A DNA stretch of 64,000 nt from Xylona heveae TC161 (taxonomy: Eukaryota; Ascomycota; Xylonomycetes; Xylonales; Xylonaceae): NCBI RefSeq assembly GCF_001619985.1, contig NW_017264193.1:2423726-2487725 (forward strand). The letters are read 5' to 3'. This document shows positions 9,616 to 19,335 of this stretch, in pieces; positions within the stretch are counted from its first letter, which is position 1, and each line of letters begins with the position of its first letter. The translations under genes were made by a program, and so were the position numbers. The notes below the pieces were generated by a model. The model searched no databases and was not told the DNA's origin. It saw only the letters and a list, made by a program, of their open reading frames with translations.

Positions 9616-10790
9616 ATGGCTCCAGGTCTTGTGGATGCCGCTGTCGCTGAAGACAACCTGGTGATACCTGTAAACATATACTGATCCTTGGAGTATAGTG
9701 GTTTGGATATCATATCTGGTAATATAAACTGACTAGCTATGGTTGCAACTACAGCTCGTTGACTTCTCCCGCTTCCTGCACGGGACCAATGCTGAAAAGC
9801 AGTCGACTGCTCGAGCCATTGCCGATGGATTTCGAACCGCTGGCTTCATCTACATTAAGAATCATGGGATCCCTCCAGAGACAGTAGCCCGCGCATTCAG
9901 CGAGTCTGCCGACTTCTTCAACCGCCCTAGAGAACAAAAAGAGGAACTGGCTTGGAGCGGACCGCAATCAAACCGGGGTTATATTGCGCAGGGCCGAGAA
10001 AAGGTCACGCAGCTAGTGGACGAGGAAGAGGTCAAGAAGCTCAGAGCGCAAGTGCCAGATCTTAAAGAGAGTCTTGAAATTGGCAGGGAAGGAGAAGAAG
10101 GCAGGCCCAATCACTGGCCGGACCACTTTGACGAGCACGGCAAAGTCTTCAAAGACATTATGATTGATTTCTTCGACCTGTGCAATGAGCTCCATCGACA
10201 GATTATGCGGGCGATAGCTCTGGGAATGGGCATCGACCTGAGCTACTTTGATGAATATACAGGCGATAAATCCAACACGCTGCGACTGTTGCATTATCCC
10301 GCCGTAGAAAAAGAAATCTTTCTCAAGAACAAAGCCCAGGTCAGAGCTGGAGAGCACTCCGATTATGGCGAGTATCATGGACTAAATGCACCGTACGACA
10401 AATAGGTCAACTATGGCTAATGACTGAACAGGATCAATCACTCTCCTCTTCCAAGATATGCGTGGAGGATTGCAAGTCAAGAGCCCGAACGGCAATTTTG
10501 TCAATGCCACGCCCTTGCCAGGAACCATTGTCATCAATGCTGGTGATTTGTTGGAACGGTGGTCCAATGATTCGATAAAGAGCACCAAGCACCGCGTTAT
10601 TGAGCCCCCAACTCCGCCCGAGGCTGGGGAGTATCCTGCAAGATATTCCATTGCTTATTTCTGCAATCCTGGCGCCAGCAAATATATCGAAGCTATTCCC
10701 GGCACTTTTGAAAAGGAAGGGAAAAAGTATCCTGGCGTGTATGCTGGGGAATATCTGGCGCAGCGATTAGCTGCAACACTCAGCTACTAA
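9616..10790 (+). CDS. Thymine 7-hydroxylase (Fe(II)/2-oxoglutarate dioxygenase)
   Basis: Three exons (9616-9669, 9755-10367, 10432-10790) give 341 residues. Thymine 7-hydroxylase oxidises the thymine methyl group stepwise to uracil-5-carboxylate. The first exon (MAPGLVDAAVAEDNLVIP) joins LVDFSRFL in frame, matching the N-terminus I recall for Neurospora T7H. Iron ligands are His219 and Asp221 (GEHSDYG) and His276 (STKHRV), with Arg293 (ARYSIAYF) placed to hold 2-oxoglutarate. GREKVTQL, LRLLHYPAVEKE and the GGLQVKSPNG segment are also typical. The second intron starts with GC rather than GT; only this choice restores GSITLLFQD. The gene is divergent from the decarboxylase that uses its product. 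A generic isopenicillin-N-synthase-like oxygenase is possible but less likely. Confidence 0.9.
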
Positions 10791-10945
10791 AATCCAAGTT
10801 GTTGCTGTCGTTAGGTGTCTTGCTATTGCGAGCAATTCATTGCCCTTATTCAAGACAACAATAGAAAAAAAGCCAACCCTTCTGTAGACGGAGTCTCCAC
10901 TCATCTCCAGTAAGAGGACTCTTCGTTTATGAATTTATTAAAATA

Positions 10946-12552
10946 TCAAATTTTCGAAAGCGATTCACAGTGTTTTGCCGAGTGCCCTGTTTCGTCCTCG
11001 TCGTCGTCTAGTTCGCAGAGTATTTGCCATCCAACAAGGCTCCAAATCTCCTGTTGAAACCACTCCGTGCCATCATAGATCACTGATCCAGGAGTGTTGA
11101 TGCTCGAAGCGGGCTTTGGAAGTGCAGGAAGCCGAAAACAATCTTGAAATGCCTCGTGACCGCTGCCAAAGATAGCATTGACCAAGGTACTCTGGAGCCG
11201 TCGTTGAGCGTTTTGCACAAGGATCCCTCTAGAAGATTGATGCGTTACGTCCTCTGACTGGCAGCCAAGTAGAGGCAAAATTTGCTTCAATAATACTACT
11301 AGATAATAAGCATCCTTTTGTCGAGCAAGGTTTTCGATTTCTGCTTGAGACTTGTTCTTCCCGTTGATATGAGGTCGAGGTGAGGTCTTTTCACTTTGAT
11401 GATCCCGATCATACTCTTCATCAAAAACAAATGTACACAGTAGCTTTCCGACGCGACTCAGGAGCACAAATGCAAGTCCTTCGAGAAGCTGCGAATGCAA
11501 AGACCTTTTCATGTCCAAGCACGAAAAGAGTATCACCAAAAAATGAGATATTTGACCTTGAAAGTCATCTTTGCTACTTATGCCATTTTGATTATGGGGG
11601 CACTGTTCCGCATTTTGCGTTTTCCGTCTCGCCGTCTTCTTTTTCTTGGCTTGTTCGGCCTGAGTAAGTGAGACGGAATGGATGTAATCGAGGAATTTGC
11701 TGAACAAATGGATGAGAGCATGGGCAACCTGTCCGCCCTGATGCGCTCCATCTGGATTCTCTCCAATTTTGTCCAAGGATTTTAATATGTTTGGCACCAT
11801 TCGATACAAACATCGGAAAGCTGTCTCAGTATCTTCCATTCGCTTTGCGTTGAATGTTGCTGAAATTATTGCTTTTTTGGCAGAACGGGCCTGTTGATTG
11901 CGAAAAGCAGCTACAATTTCAGGCCGTCCATTTAATTGTAACACTGATGACGCAGTGAAAACCTCTATTGCTGAACAAAGGGCACAAGTCGCCATACACA
12001 GCTCAGAAACATCCATTTTTCGCCGTTGTTGAAGCCGGGTCATAGTGTAAAAATGACTCAAGACGGTTGTGCCTGCGCTTGACTATAAACCCTCGGAGCC
12101 AAATCAAGGCTTGAGTCAGACTCACCTTGTGGTACAGTGTTAAGCTCTTCAGCGAATGCGGGATCATTGGGATCTCCCACGGTCTGAGGTCCACTATCCA
12201 ATGGTCCAGAATTGATATCCTGACAAGTGGGCTGCTTCAACCTTGCCCGCTTACCGTTGCATTTCTGCAAATTGATATTCTCTTGATCATTCTTTCGTTT
12301 CTTTTGAATCGGCGGAGGGCAGATTGATGCCTGGGAATGTCTGAGTTGCGCTCGTAGCGCATCGTTTCGTCTTTCGAGTTCAAAAAGCTTATCTCGTAGT
12401 TCTGCCTGTTCCTTCTCCACCCGTTGAAAAGCCTCCTTCCAGAAGCCTGCGCCGTCGACGTGTCTGTCATTGCAGGCGGCCAGATCCGGACTCTTGCCTT
12501 CCTTGATGTGCTTTTTCAGATTGATCAAGTGCTCTACATGCCGGTTAGCCCA
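10946..12552 (-). CDS. Uncharacterised conserved coiled-coil protein (5' end unresolved)
   Basis: Two exons are clear: 12126-12552 and 10946-12072, joined by a 53-base GTGAGT...GCAG intron that keeps frame (NTVPQG to TTVLSHF). Exon 1 reads WANRHVEHLINLKKHIKEG, then GFWKEAFQRVEKEQAELRDK and a heptad-like charged helix, then a basic Lys/Arg-rich segment. The second exon is mostly helical with a KKKKTARRK stretch and ends with WFQQEIWSLVGWQ and an acidic DDDEDE patch. The first coding exon could not be fixed: the frame stays open upstream of 12552 but has no ATG, so a splice (perhaps at the TATATCAG just upstream) must bring in the start. I do not recognise a function. The basic segments would suit a nuclear protein, but that is only a guess. 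Confidence 0.7.
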
Positions 12553-12953
12553 CTGATATACCCACAGAAAGAAGCCATGTAAGTCCCTCTTATCTGTTGT
12601 CCTGGAGGTTTGGACTTGACAATTGCGAGGGCTATAGCGAGGACTTGTGGTGACGGTAAAGGGCGAATGCTGCGGCCTTGACGTGTTTCGGCCATTGAAT
12701 AGAAGAGCGCGTAGAAGAGTAGCGGAGCAGAATTAATCGGCGCTCGGGCGATAGTAAAAAGAGCTTGGACTGTGAGAAAAGTGACCCCCTGAGGCGGATA
12801 TAACACCCCACAGGTATGCTAGATCAAAACGGATGCCGCCAATACGAGTCAAACGTTTCATTACGATAAATACTTGAAGGGACAAATTGCAATACAGAAC
12901 TTTGAAATAGCATGAGTGTATCATGAAATTATGATGGAATCCCGAAATACAAT

Positions 12954-14060
12954 TTACATGATTGAATAACCTCTCCACCAAAGCCATCCACCTACCGTTG
13001 CCAAGTTTGCTACTGCCCATCCTAGACGCAGTTCAATTATGCTCCAAATCCATAATGTACCGAGCGGAGGAGCGCGCTTCATTACAGCATAGTATGCTTG
13101 CCTATTGGCTGCATGGACGACATAGCAGCCAGAGGCTGTGGAGAGTACAAAGAAGAGGAACTGGTGAAGAAGATCGCCGAGCAAGATGTTATGGATAAAG
13201 AGGGCGCCACGAGATAAGCCAGGCGGCACCCTTGACGAAGACGCTGGCTTATAAGGGCGGAGGTAGTAGACAAGAGCGAGAAGTGCTGTTTGGAAATGGG
13301 AAATGAGTTAGTATTCCGTTCTTAACTGCGGCGAAGCCGCGTCTTTTCGAGTTAATCTGTTTATCTAGGCCAGTACGTTTAATAGTGTTGAATAGGCGTA
13401 AATTCCACGGTGCGAAAGACAAATGTCTATTTGCTATCCAAGCAATTCTTGAAAAGACCCATAGTTCGTGTCCATGGACTGCATCGTATGGAAAGGGCTG
13501 GAAAGGGCTTGCGTATGTAGGAGTCCTTTCCCTATAGAGGAGCTGTTGGTCGTTTACTCACCTGGAGCTGCCGTCAACGTTCTCTCCCATATTTCAGGCC
13601 ACACAATGTCCTGGCGATACTGCTGATGTATGAGAACATCCAGTGTAAAATGTACCATGGTCATGGTAATAGCAAAGAATACAGCCTGACCAAAGCGGCC
13701 TATTGGCTCATCCAATTGCTTCCCTTGCCCAGTACTCCTTCTTTTGCTCTGTTCTCCCTTGCTCCCTGTGCCTCCGAATGCCTTTTGAATGTCCAATTCT
13801 GATATTTTGACTTGCTCATTGTCTTTGTTGCCCTCTGATGAAAGAGCATTTGCAGTGCTGCCTGCTGCTGAATCACCATTCTTGGGAAAGGGTGTGCCTT
13901 GGTTCAGCAGTGCTTGCCGCTCCTCTGCCAATTGCAGCAGGGTCTTTCCTTCAGGTGTCCGCCGTTCGGGATGTACGAGCGGTATCGACGAGGAGCTGGA
14001 GGTGGTAGAGCTGGCATTTGTGTCATCACGAGCAGCAGCTCGGCGCTGAGCACGGTTCAT
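12954..14060 (-). CDS. DUF7719-type fungal membrane protein
   Basis: Two exons (13562-14060 and 12954-13285) joined by an unusually long 275-base intron give 276 residues; the join reads LTAAP to ALLALVYYLRPY in frame. The N-terminal half is disordered and Ser-rich (MNRAQRRAAARDD, LVHPERRTPEGKTLLQLAEE). The C-terminal half has several hydrophobic spans (FGQAVFFAITMTMVHFTLDV, ALLALVYYL, HQFLFFVLSTASGCYVVH, GWAVANLATVGGWLWWRGYS) and the segment AVMKRAPPLGTLWIWSIIEL that I associate with the DUF7719 family. It is probably an integral membrane protein of unknown role. It is divergent from the GPI12-like gene, with 455 bases between the starts. Confidence 0.75.
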
Positions 14061-14515
14061 CTCTGACTTGCCGTTGTCGTATTTCCGAGTATGAATTTGC
14101 TGAAGACTTGGCTGGCTGCTGTTAATTTGTGCTGGAGAGTATTTCCGATCGAGAGACGTAGGCCCGACAGTCTGTGTATTTCTATGATGGAGCAGGCACT
14201 TCTGTCAGTTGATGCAAGTCGTGAACTGGTGCTTCGGGCAATTTTCGTAGCTGGAGGTTTAGCTAGCTTTAACTACAGGTCCGGTGCTTATAATACTTTC
14301 TTAACCATCGGCTTCTCCTCGGTCCGTCTCCGCTTCCGGTCCCTTAGACTCCGTGATCTCCAAGGCACTGAACGTCAACATCCAATTGACATACCGACCA
14401 CTTTTCTCCCGTCAATGAAGAACAATTTACTAGATTTGTTCTCGATCATTCATCTTATGCTGTGTCTCTCATAGCAAATCTTTTACAGCCTCATAAATTT
14501 GTTGACGCCGCCAAA
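14061..14515. promoter_or_regulatory. Divergent promoter between DUF7719 and GPI12 genes
   Basis: This 455-base interval separates two divergent start codons and must hold both promoters. An open frame over 14091-14474 does not resemble a protein. No specific sites are claimed. Confidence 0.5.
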
Positions 14516-15801
14516 ATGCAATGGACAACTCTGGGGGCTGTCCCATTAGCTATCTTACTCTGCTGGCTCTACACAATCATGGCCCAGCGCTCTTTTCCTA
14601 CGCTCACCAATAAGCGCATTGTTCTGTTGATTGCACATCCCGACGATGAAGCAATGTTCTTTGCGCCGACCCTGTTATCATTGACAGAGCGAAGTAAAGG
14701 GAATCATGTCAAGATCCTATGTTTGAGCAGCGGTATGTTTTTTTGCTGAAGCATATTGTTTACGTGATTGGTTTTAAATGCAATAATTGTCTTTTGCACT
14801 TCTTTCACTTTGCACAGTTTATTTTCGATTGAATTGGTTAAGAAGCCCCCCTGTTGAGCTTCCCATGTATTCTTTTGAGCACTTAGTTGTTCTCACATGG
14901 CATGCCTTTCCCTTTGGTACTCTATGTTTCTTTCATCAAGTTGAGCTATACAAATCGAGTCCGAAACACTCGTATCCGGAACACTATTATCTGCTATCTG
15001 TTCATACTCCTATGCTCATATATCCACCTCAAATGGTCTCCTTTGCTCATGACCTTCTGACTTCTCAACTACCAGGGAACGCCGATGGACTAGGATCCAT
15101 ACGCAAAAAAGAGCTAGTCAAAAGCGGACTGCACCTCGGTCTACGGAGCGAGGACGACGTCTTAGTTCTCGATGACCCGTAAGCTACCATTTCAACATCT
15201 TCTGATGAATGCTGCTATACATTTGCACCACCTACTGACCCTAACGCCCGTTAGCAACTTCCCGGACAGCATGACAATCAAATGGTCTCCTCCGCTTATA
15301 AGCTCAATCCTCAATGCATTCTTCGTCCCGTCATCTGGATCCTCAAAATCCAAATCAGCCAGCTCTTTTGCACAGTCGTCAAGTCCACCTACTCCTTCCA
15401 TTGACGTAATCATAACGTTCGACGCCCATGGCATATCTTCCCACCCAAACCACATCTCACTGTACCATGGGGCACGGCATTTTCTGAGTAGCCTCAAGAG
15501 CACTCACCCGGGCTGGGCAGACCCGATAGCCCTATACACCTTGCGCACGACCTTTATTCTCCGAAAGTATCTGTCTGTGCTGGACACGCCGCTGACAGTC
15601 CTCCTGTCCTTGTTCTCGCGCAAGAAGGCAGGATCTACGCCTACGCCGCTCATGTTTGTCAGTGGTCCGCTCGCGTACGGCAGAGCCCAGCGAGCCATGA
15701 CCCATGCGCATAAGAGTCAAATGGTGTGGTTTCGCTGGGGCTGGATAGGATTGAGCCGGTATATGGTTGTCAACGATTTGAATAAGGAGCGCGTTATTTA
15801 G
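14516..15801 (+). CDS. GPI12: GlcNAc-phosphatidylinositol de-N-acetylase (PIG-L/GPI12)
   Basis: Three exons (14516-14732, 15076-15178, 15255-15801) give 288 residues. The enzyme removes acetate from GlcNAc-PI, the second step of GPI-anchor synthesis, on the ER membrane. A single N-terminal hydrophobic span (about residues 6-23) is followed by the LmbE/PIG-L metal motif HPDDE at 41-45, and a distal His-rich motif (FDAHGISSHPNHISLYHG) supplies the other metal and catalytic histidines. The second exon carries NADGLGSIRKKEL, standard for the family. Intron 1 is long (343 bases), but only this splice keeps frame (CLSSG to NADGLG). A Ser-rich loop (SSGSSKSKSASSFAQSSS) extends the domain slightly. 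It is convergent with the next gene. Confidence 0.92.
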
Positions 15802-16024
15802 CACCGTACTCTTGCTCCGTTGAAAACTCTTATTTGTATCCATTTGAACAGTAGATAGGGTTCGAAAAGTTCTATACCATTGTATTGTACAAAAATAATT
15901 ATAAACACCTAAACGCTCTGTAGGTCTCTGTGACCGATGACGATACCATACAAAAATAAGAAGAGAGATGATGATGATGATGATGATACTATACAGGATA
16001 CGTGAATATCGAAGTGCCCGGTCT

Positions 16025-17983
16025 CTATTCCACGCTAGGAGATTCTTCTTTCCTGACCGCCTTGTGAGGTTTGCGGGAATCCTTTTGTTTCTTTGTCTGA
16101 GAAGTTTTACTCTCGGCATCTTCTGGCCGACTGTCAAACTCCACACGTCCTCCGCTCGTGTTATACTCGATGCGCTCAGGCATAAAAGATCTCCATTTTT
16201 CGATGATGTCAGGCAGTACCGTTCGTTCCCACGCATTATTCGGGCCAGCGGACCAGCGCCGACCGCCGAGCAACAACCGCATCCATCGGCGCACCATTTG
16301 ATGGTTGCGGCTGCGTACTAGACGGCTCATCTCATAGTGAAAGCGCAGGCTTTCAATGGGCAAGCTGGACTCTTGTTCAGCTTGTTTGCGCTGAGCGCGG
16401 CTTTGTCCGTTTCTTGATCCTCGCACTGCGACGACTGTCTTGCGATATTTGTTGCTCGCCCGACGGAATTGTTTCACCGAGCGCGAATATAGCTCGATGC
16501 CCTCTTCCATACGGGCAAGCATCTGCCCGAGCATCTGCCTGTGGTACAGGTTCTTGACGTAGCGGTTGTACATGGGCACATTGGGACGCACATTGTAGGG
16601 TGGAGACGTCATTGTTTCCCAGAGCTGGCTGACGCTGGCGAGCGGGAGTTGGCCAATTTGCGGTCCGTCATGCCGGCGCTCGCCAGAGCGAGGAGTTGAT
16701 AGGACGAATGTCCATTCGAAAAGCTGTGCCCATACCCGGAGCGGGATATCTATCTCGTACTGCCGTGCAATGTAGTCGACGAGTCGGATGGCAGTAGGAA
16801 TGTCGTTGTTTGAGCCAAAAATGTGCGCAATAGCGAAGAGTAAGTCGTCGCCGGGGTATAGTGCCGAAGTGGCTTTGTCGAGTGGCACGACAGGCGCAAG
16901 GGTAGATTCGTCTGCGGCTTTGAGGAGTGCGTCGACGTCAACGTTCCACGCCTTTTTCAGGACAGATTTGACGCCGTCCATGTCGCCTTCACGGCCCATG
17001 GCTGTCATGAGGAGGGTGAACGTCCGTTCGTCGCCCTGCACGCCTTGTTGCACCATCTCATTGAACATTTGGAAAACCGTGCTTCGAATGCCCTGGCGCT
17101 TGACGCGAAAGCCTTCGAATCCAGGCAATGGCTCTGCAGTCTGCCGCATGGCCATGTTGTATGGCATGACACGCAGCTTGTGCCGTCGACCGGCGTGCGC
17201 GTGACCCGCCCAGCACCGCGCTGCGAGATAGTAATTGTAGCATGTCGTATTAGGCTGAACTTTGTCGCGCATCATGTCGAGCCAGATTCCATCTGCGGCT
17301 TCGCTATCGCCTACTGCCCGAGCGCATTTGAGAAGAAATGTGTAGTCTGTGAGATCGAGAGGGTGGTTCGCTCGCCGTCGTATCCGGGTCAGACGACGGA
17401 TTGATCGCATGTATTCGCTGACTTCGACATCGAGGGGTTTTATGCCAAGAAGACGCACGTATGCTGTGCTGAGATCCTCGTGGAGCTCTTTTATGGGCTC
17501 GACGAAATAATCTGGATCGAGCATGCGGAGGATTTCAGTCAAGGTTGCCGGTGGGATTGACTGGATGAATTGCTCATCTTTGGAAGCCTCGAGAAAGACT
17601 TTCAGGAGAGTCTTGTGCTGCTTATTTCGAAGTGCGTAAAAGACTTTGTCTTTTGCGGAAAGAGGAGCAGGTTGAGAGATTGTAGTTCGCGGCGTAATTG
17701 TATGGGCAGCAAGTCCGTTCAGGATGGCAGAGGTTCTGCTTAGGCTTGGCGCCTGAGAGCCTTCTTGGGGTCCAGAGAAAGCAATTGGCTCCTTGAGCGA
17801 GGCTGATAATGCCTGCTCATGCTCTGGTGAAGCATGTGTGCTTGAGTTCCGGGTGTGAATCCCCTGGTCTGCAACTCGGCAGCGCCAGCATCGCCATGTC
17901 AGCGAATTATTTTCAGTCCGTGGACGGGTTCTTATGGCGAGACGAGACTCTATCGCCTCAAGGCGGACAAGGAGACTGGACAT
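16025..17983 (-). CDS. Mitochondrial PPR-like expression factor (ATP13/AEP-type)
   Basis: A single-exon gene of 652 residues. I chose the ATG at 17981-17983 because the longer frame begins with GTG. The N-terminus (MSSLLVRLEAIESRLAIRTR, then WRCWRCRV) is basic and lacks long acidic runs, as in a mitochondrial presequence. The body is alpha-helical with repeats of about 35 residues, such as LTDYTFLLKCARAVGDSEAA followed by DGIWLDMMRDKVQPNTTCYN and a second unit around DERTFTLLMTAMGREGDMDG, typical of pentatricopeptide-like RNA-binding proteins. Fungal relatives are often annotated as mitochondrial ATPase expression factors controlling organelle mRNA. The exact target is not visible from sequence. 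The C-terminus is Lys-rich. The start lies 253 bases from the divergent LSM3 start. Confidence 0.65.
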   Translation of the reverse strand: MSSLLVRLEAIESRLAIRTRPRTENNSLTWRCWRCRVADQGIHTRNSSTHASPEHEQALSASLKEPIAFSGPQEGSQAPSLSRTSAILNGLAAHTITPRTTISQPAPLSAKDKVFYALRNKQHKTLLKVFLEASKDEQFIQSIPPATLTEILRMLDPDYFVEPIKELHEDLSTAYVRLLGIKPLDVEVSEYMRSIRRLTRIRRRANHPLDLTDYTFLLKCARAVGDSEAADGIWLDMMRDKVQPNTTCYNYYLAARCWAGHAHAGRRHKLRVMPYNMAMRQTAEPLPGFEGFRVKRQGIRSTVFQMFNEMVQQGVQGDERTFTLLMTAMGREGDMDGVKSVLKKAWNVDVDALLKAADESTLAPVVPLDKATSALYPGDDLLFAIAHIFGSNNDIPTAIRLVDYIARQYEIDIPLRVWAQLFEWTFVLSTPRSGERRHDGPQIGQLPLASVSQLWETMTSPPYNVRPNVPMYNRYVKNLYHRQMLGQMLARMEEGIELYSRSVKQFRRASNKYRKTVVAVRGSRNGQSRAQRKQAEQESSLPIESLRFHYEMSRLVRSRNHQMVRRWMRLLLGGRRWSAGPNNAWERTVLPDIIEKWRSFMPERIEYNTSGGRVEFDSRPEDAESKTSQTKKQKDSRKPHKAVRKEESPSVE

Positions 17984-18236
17984 ATGCCGTAAATCCAGCC
18001 CAGTCGCACGCCGGGGCACTCAATTGACGCAGCGGCGTTGACAAATGATGCTGGTTGGCGTACGCTACGGTGATGTTAATTTTCCTTAAGCATCGCTGGT
18101 GAACGAATTACAGTCGATTACCCGGTGTGCAAGCGATCGGCGAATCGAGACGCGAAATGTGTGCAAGAGCCGCGAATAATTCAACGGACGATTAGATCAT
18201 TTCAATTCAGCACAAAAGCCATATCCACAAGAAACC

Positions 18237-18724
18237 ATGGCTGACGCTGACGAGGGCGCGGGAGCTCCTGTTGCAGAGCCTCTGGACCTTGTTAGGCTCT
18301 CGCTCGACGAGGTGGTATTCGTCAAGTTGCGAGGAGATCGCGAGCTCAAGGGTCGTTTGCATGTTCGTTTTCTCCGTCGATTCTATCCAACAGAAGGCTT
18401 GCTTGAAAGGCATAGTACTAATGCGATATTTCTAGGCCTACGACAGTCACTGCAATTTGGTTCTAGGCGACGTTGAAGAGACGGTCTACATTGTCGAAGA
18501 GGACGAAGAAGAAGAGGAGACTATCAAGGTACAGAGCTCAGGACCCAGACATTTGGGGGGCGAACAAATGACTAATGTTTTGCGCGCAGACCATCAGGAA
18601 ACAGTCAGAAATGCTGTTCGTACGAGGTATGCTATGATATTCTAATGATTTTCTTGCTTGACATATGCTCACACGTTGCATAGGAGATTCCGTCGTTCTC
18701 ATCTCCCCGCAAGCTCCGTCATGA
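18237..18724 (+). CDS. LSM3: U6 snRNA-associated Sm-like protein LSm3
   Basis: Four exons (18237-18362, 18436-18528, 18590-18626, 18684-18724) encode 98 residues. LSm3 is part of the Lsm1-7 (mRNA decay, cytoplasm) and Lsm2-8 (U6 snRNP, nucleus) rings. The Sm1 motif is visible as [20 protein letters not shown] then [13 protein letters not shown]. After an acidic linker (EEDEEEEE), the Sm2 motif reads [14 protein letters not shown]. Exon 3 is only 37 bases, and all three introns are GT-AG and keep frame. Length fits the family (about 90-100 residues). Codons split across the last intron rebuild the Gly of RGD. Confidence 0.95.
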
Positions 18725-19335
18725 CACACTGCGACCGAGCCCACATGATCGACAACCCCAATTCAATCACGACGGAATGAAATGGAACTGGATCGAGTGC
18801 TGCAATGCTGGTCCAAGGCAACAGCGACATGATATTATTACCCGGGAGGATGGACCAAGCAATCCGCCGAATTGGTTGCGGCGCAGCCAAGGGCGGAGTG
18901 GAAACGCAGTAACCTATCACATTGCATAAAGACCCCAGTTGTTGTATTCAATTTGAAAAGGAAAACAAAGTAATAATAAACTCAGCCTCAAGTTCAGACC
19001 TTTCAAATTGTAGCAATGAGTCAACATGGCTCATCTCCCTGGTCTTGTGGTGCCCTTCTGCGTCATGATTCGCTTCTCGCCCCCAGTTTATCGATAAACC
19101 CCAGATGCTAGTCCGAACAGTCATCCACCGCCTCCGACAACCTGTCCTCTCCTGTAAATCCATATATTGGGTCTATGCTTCCCAGGGATATCAATTAATT
19201 CATTTCTTCTGTGCGTATTTGTATTTTGGTTTCTCAATATATTCCAACCAAATGATCACTCGAATACGTTGAGCTTTCCACCGCCTCTCAGGCCGATAGA
19301 CTATTTGCCAGACCTATTCGAATTAGCTACACAAT
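18725..19335. other. Intergenic, LSM3 to GTPBP1-like gene
   Basis: A 611-base tandem spacer holding the LSM3 3' end and the promoter of the next gene. I see no gene or distinctive motif. Confidence 0.5.
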
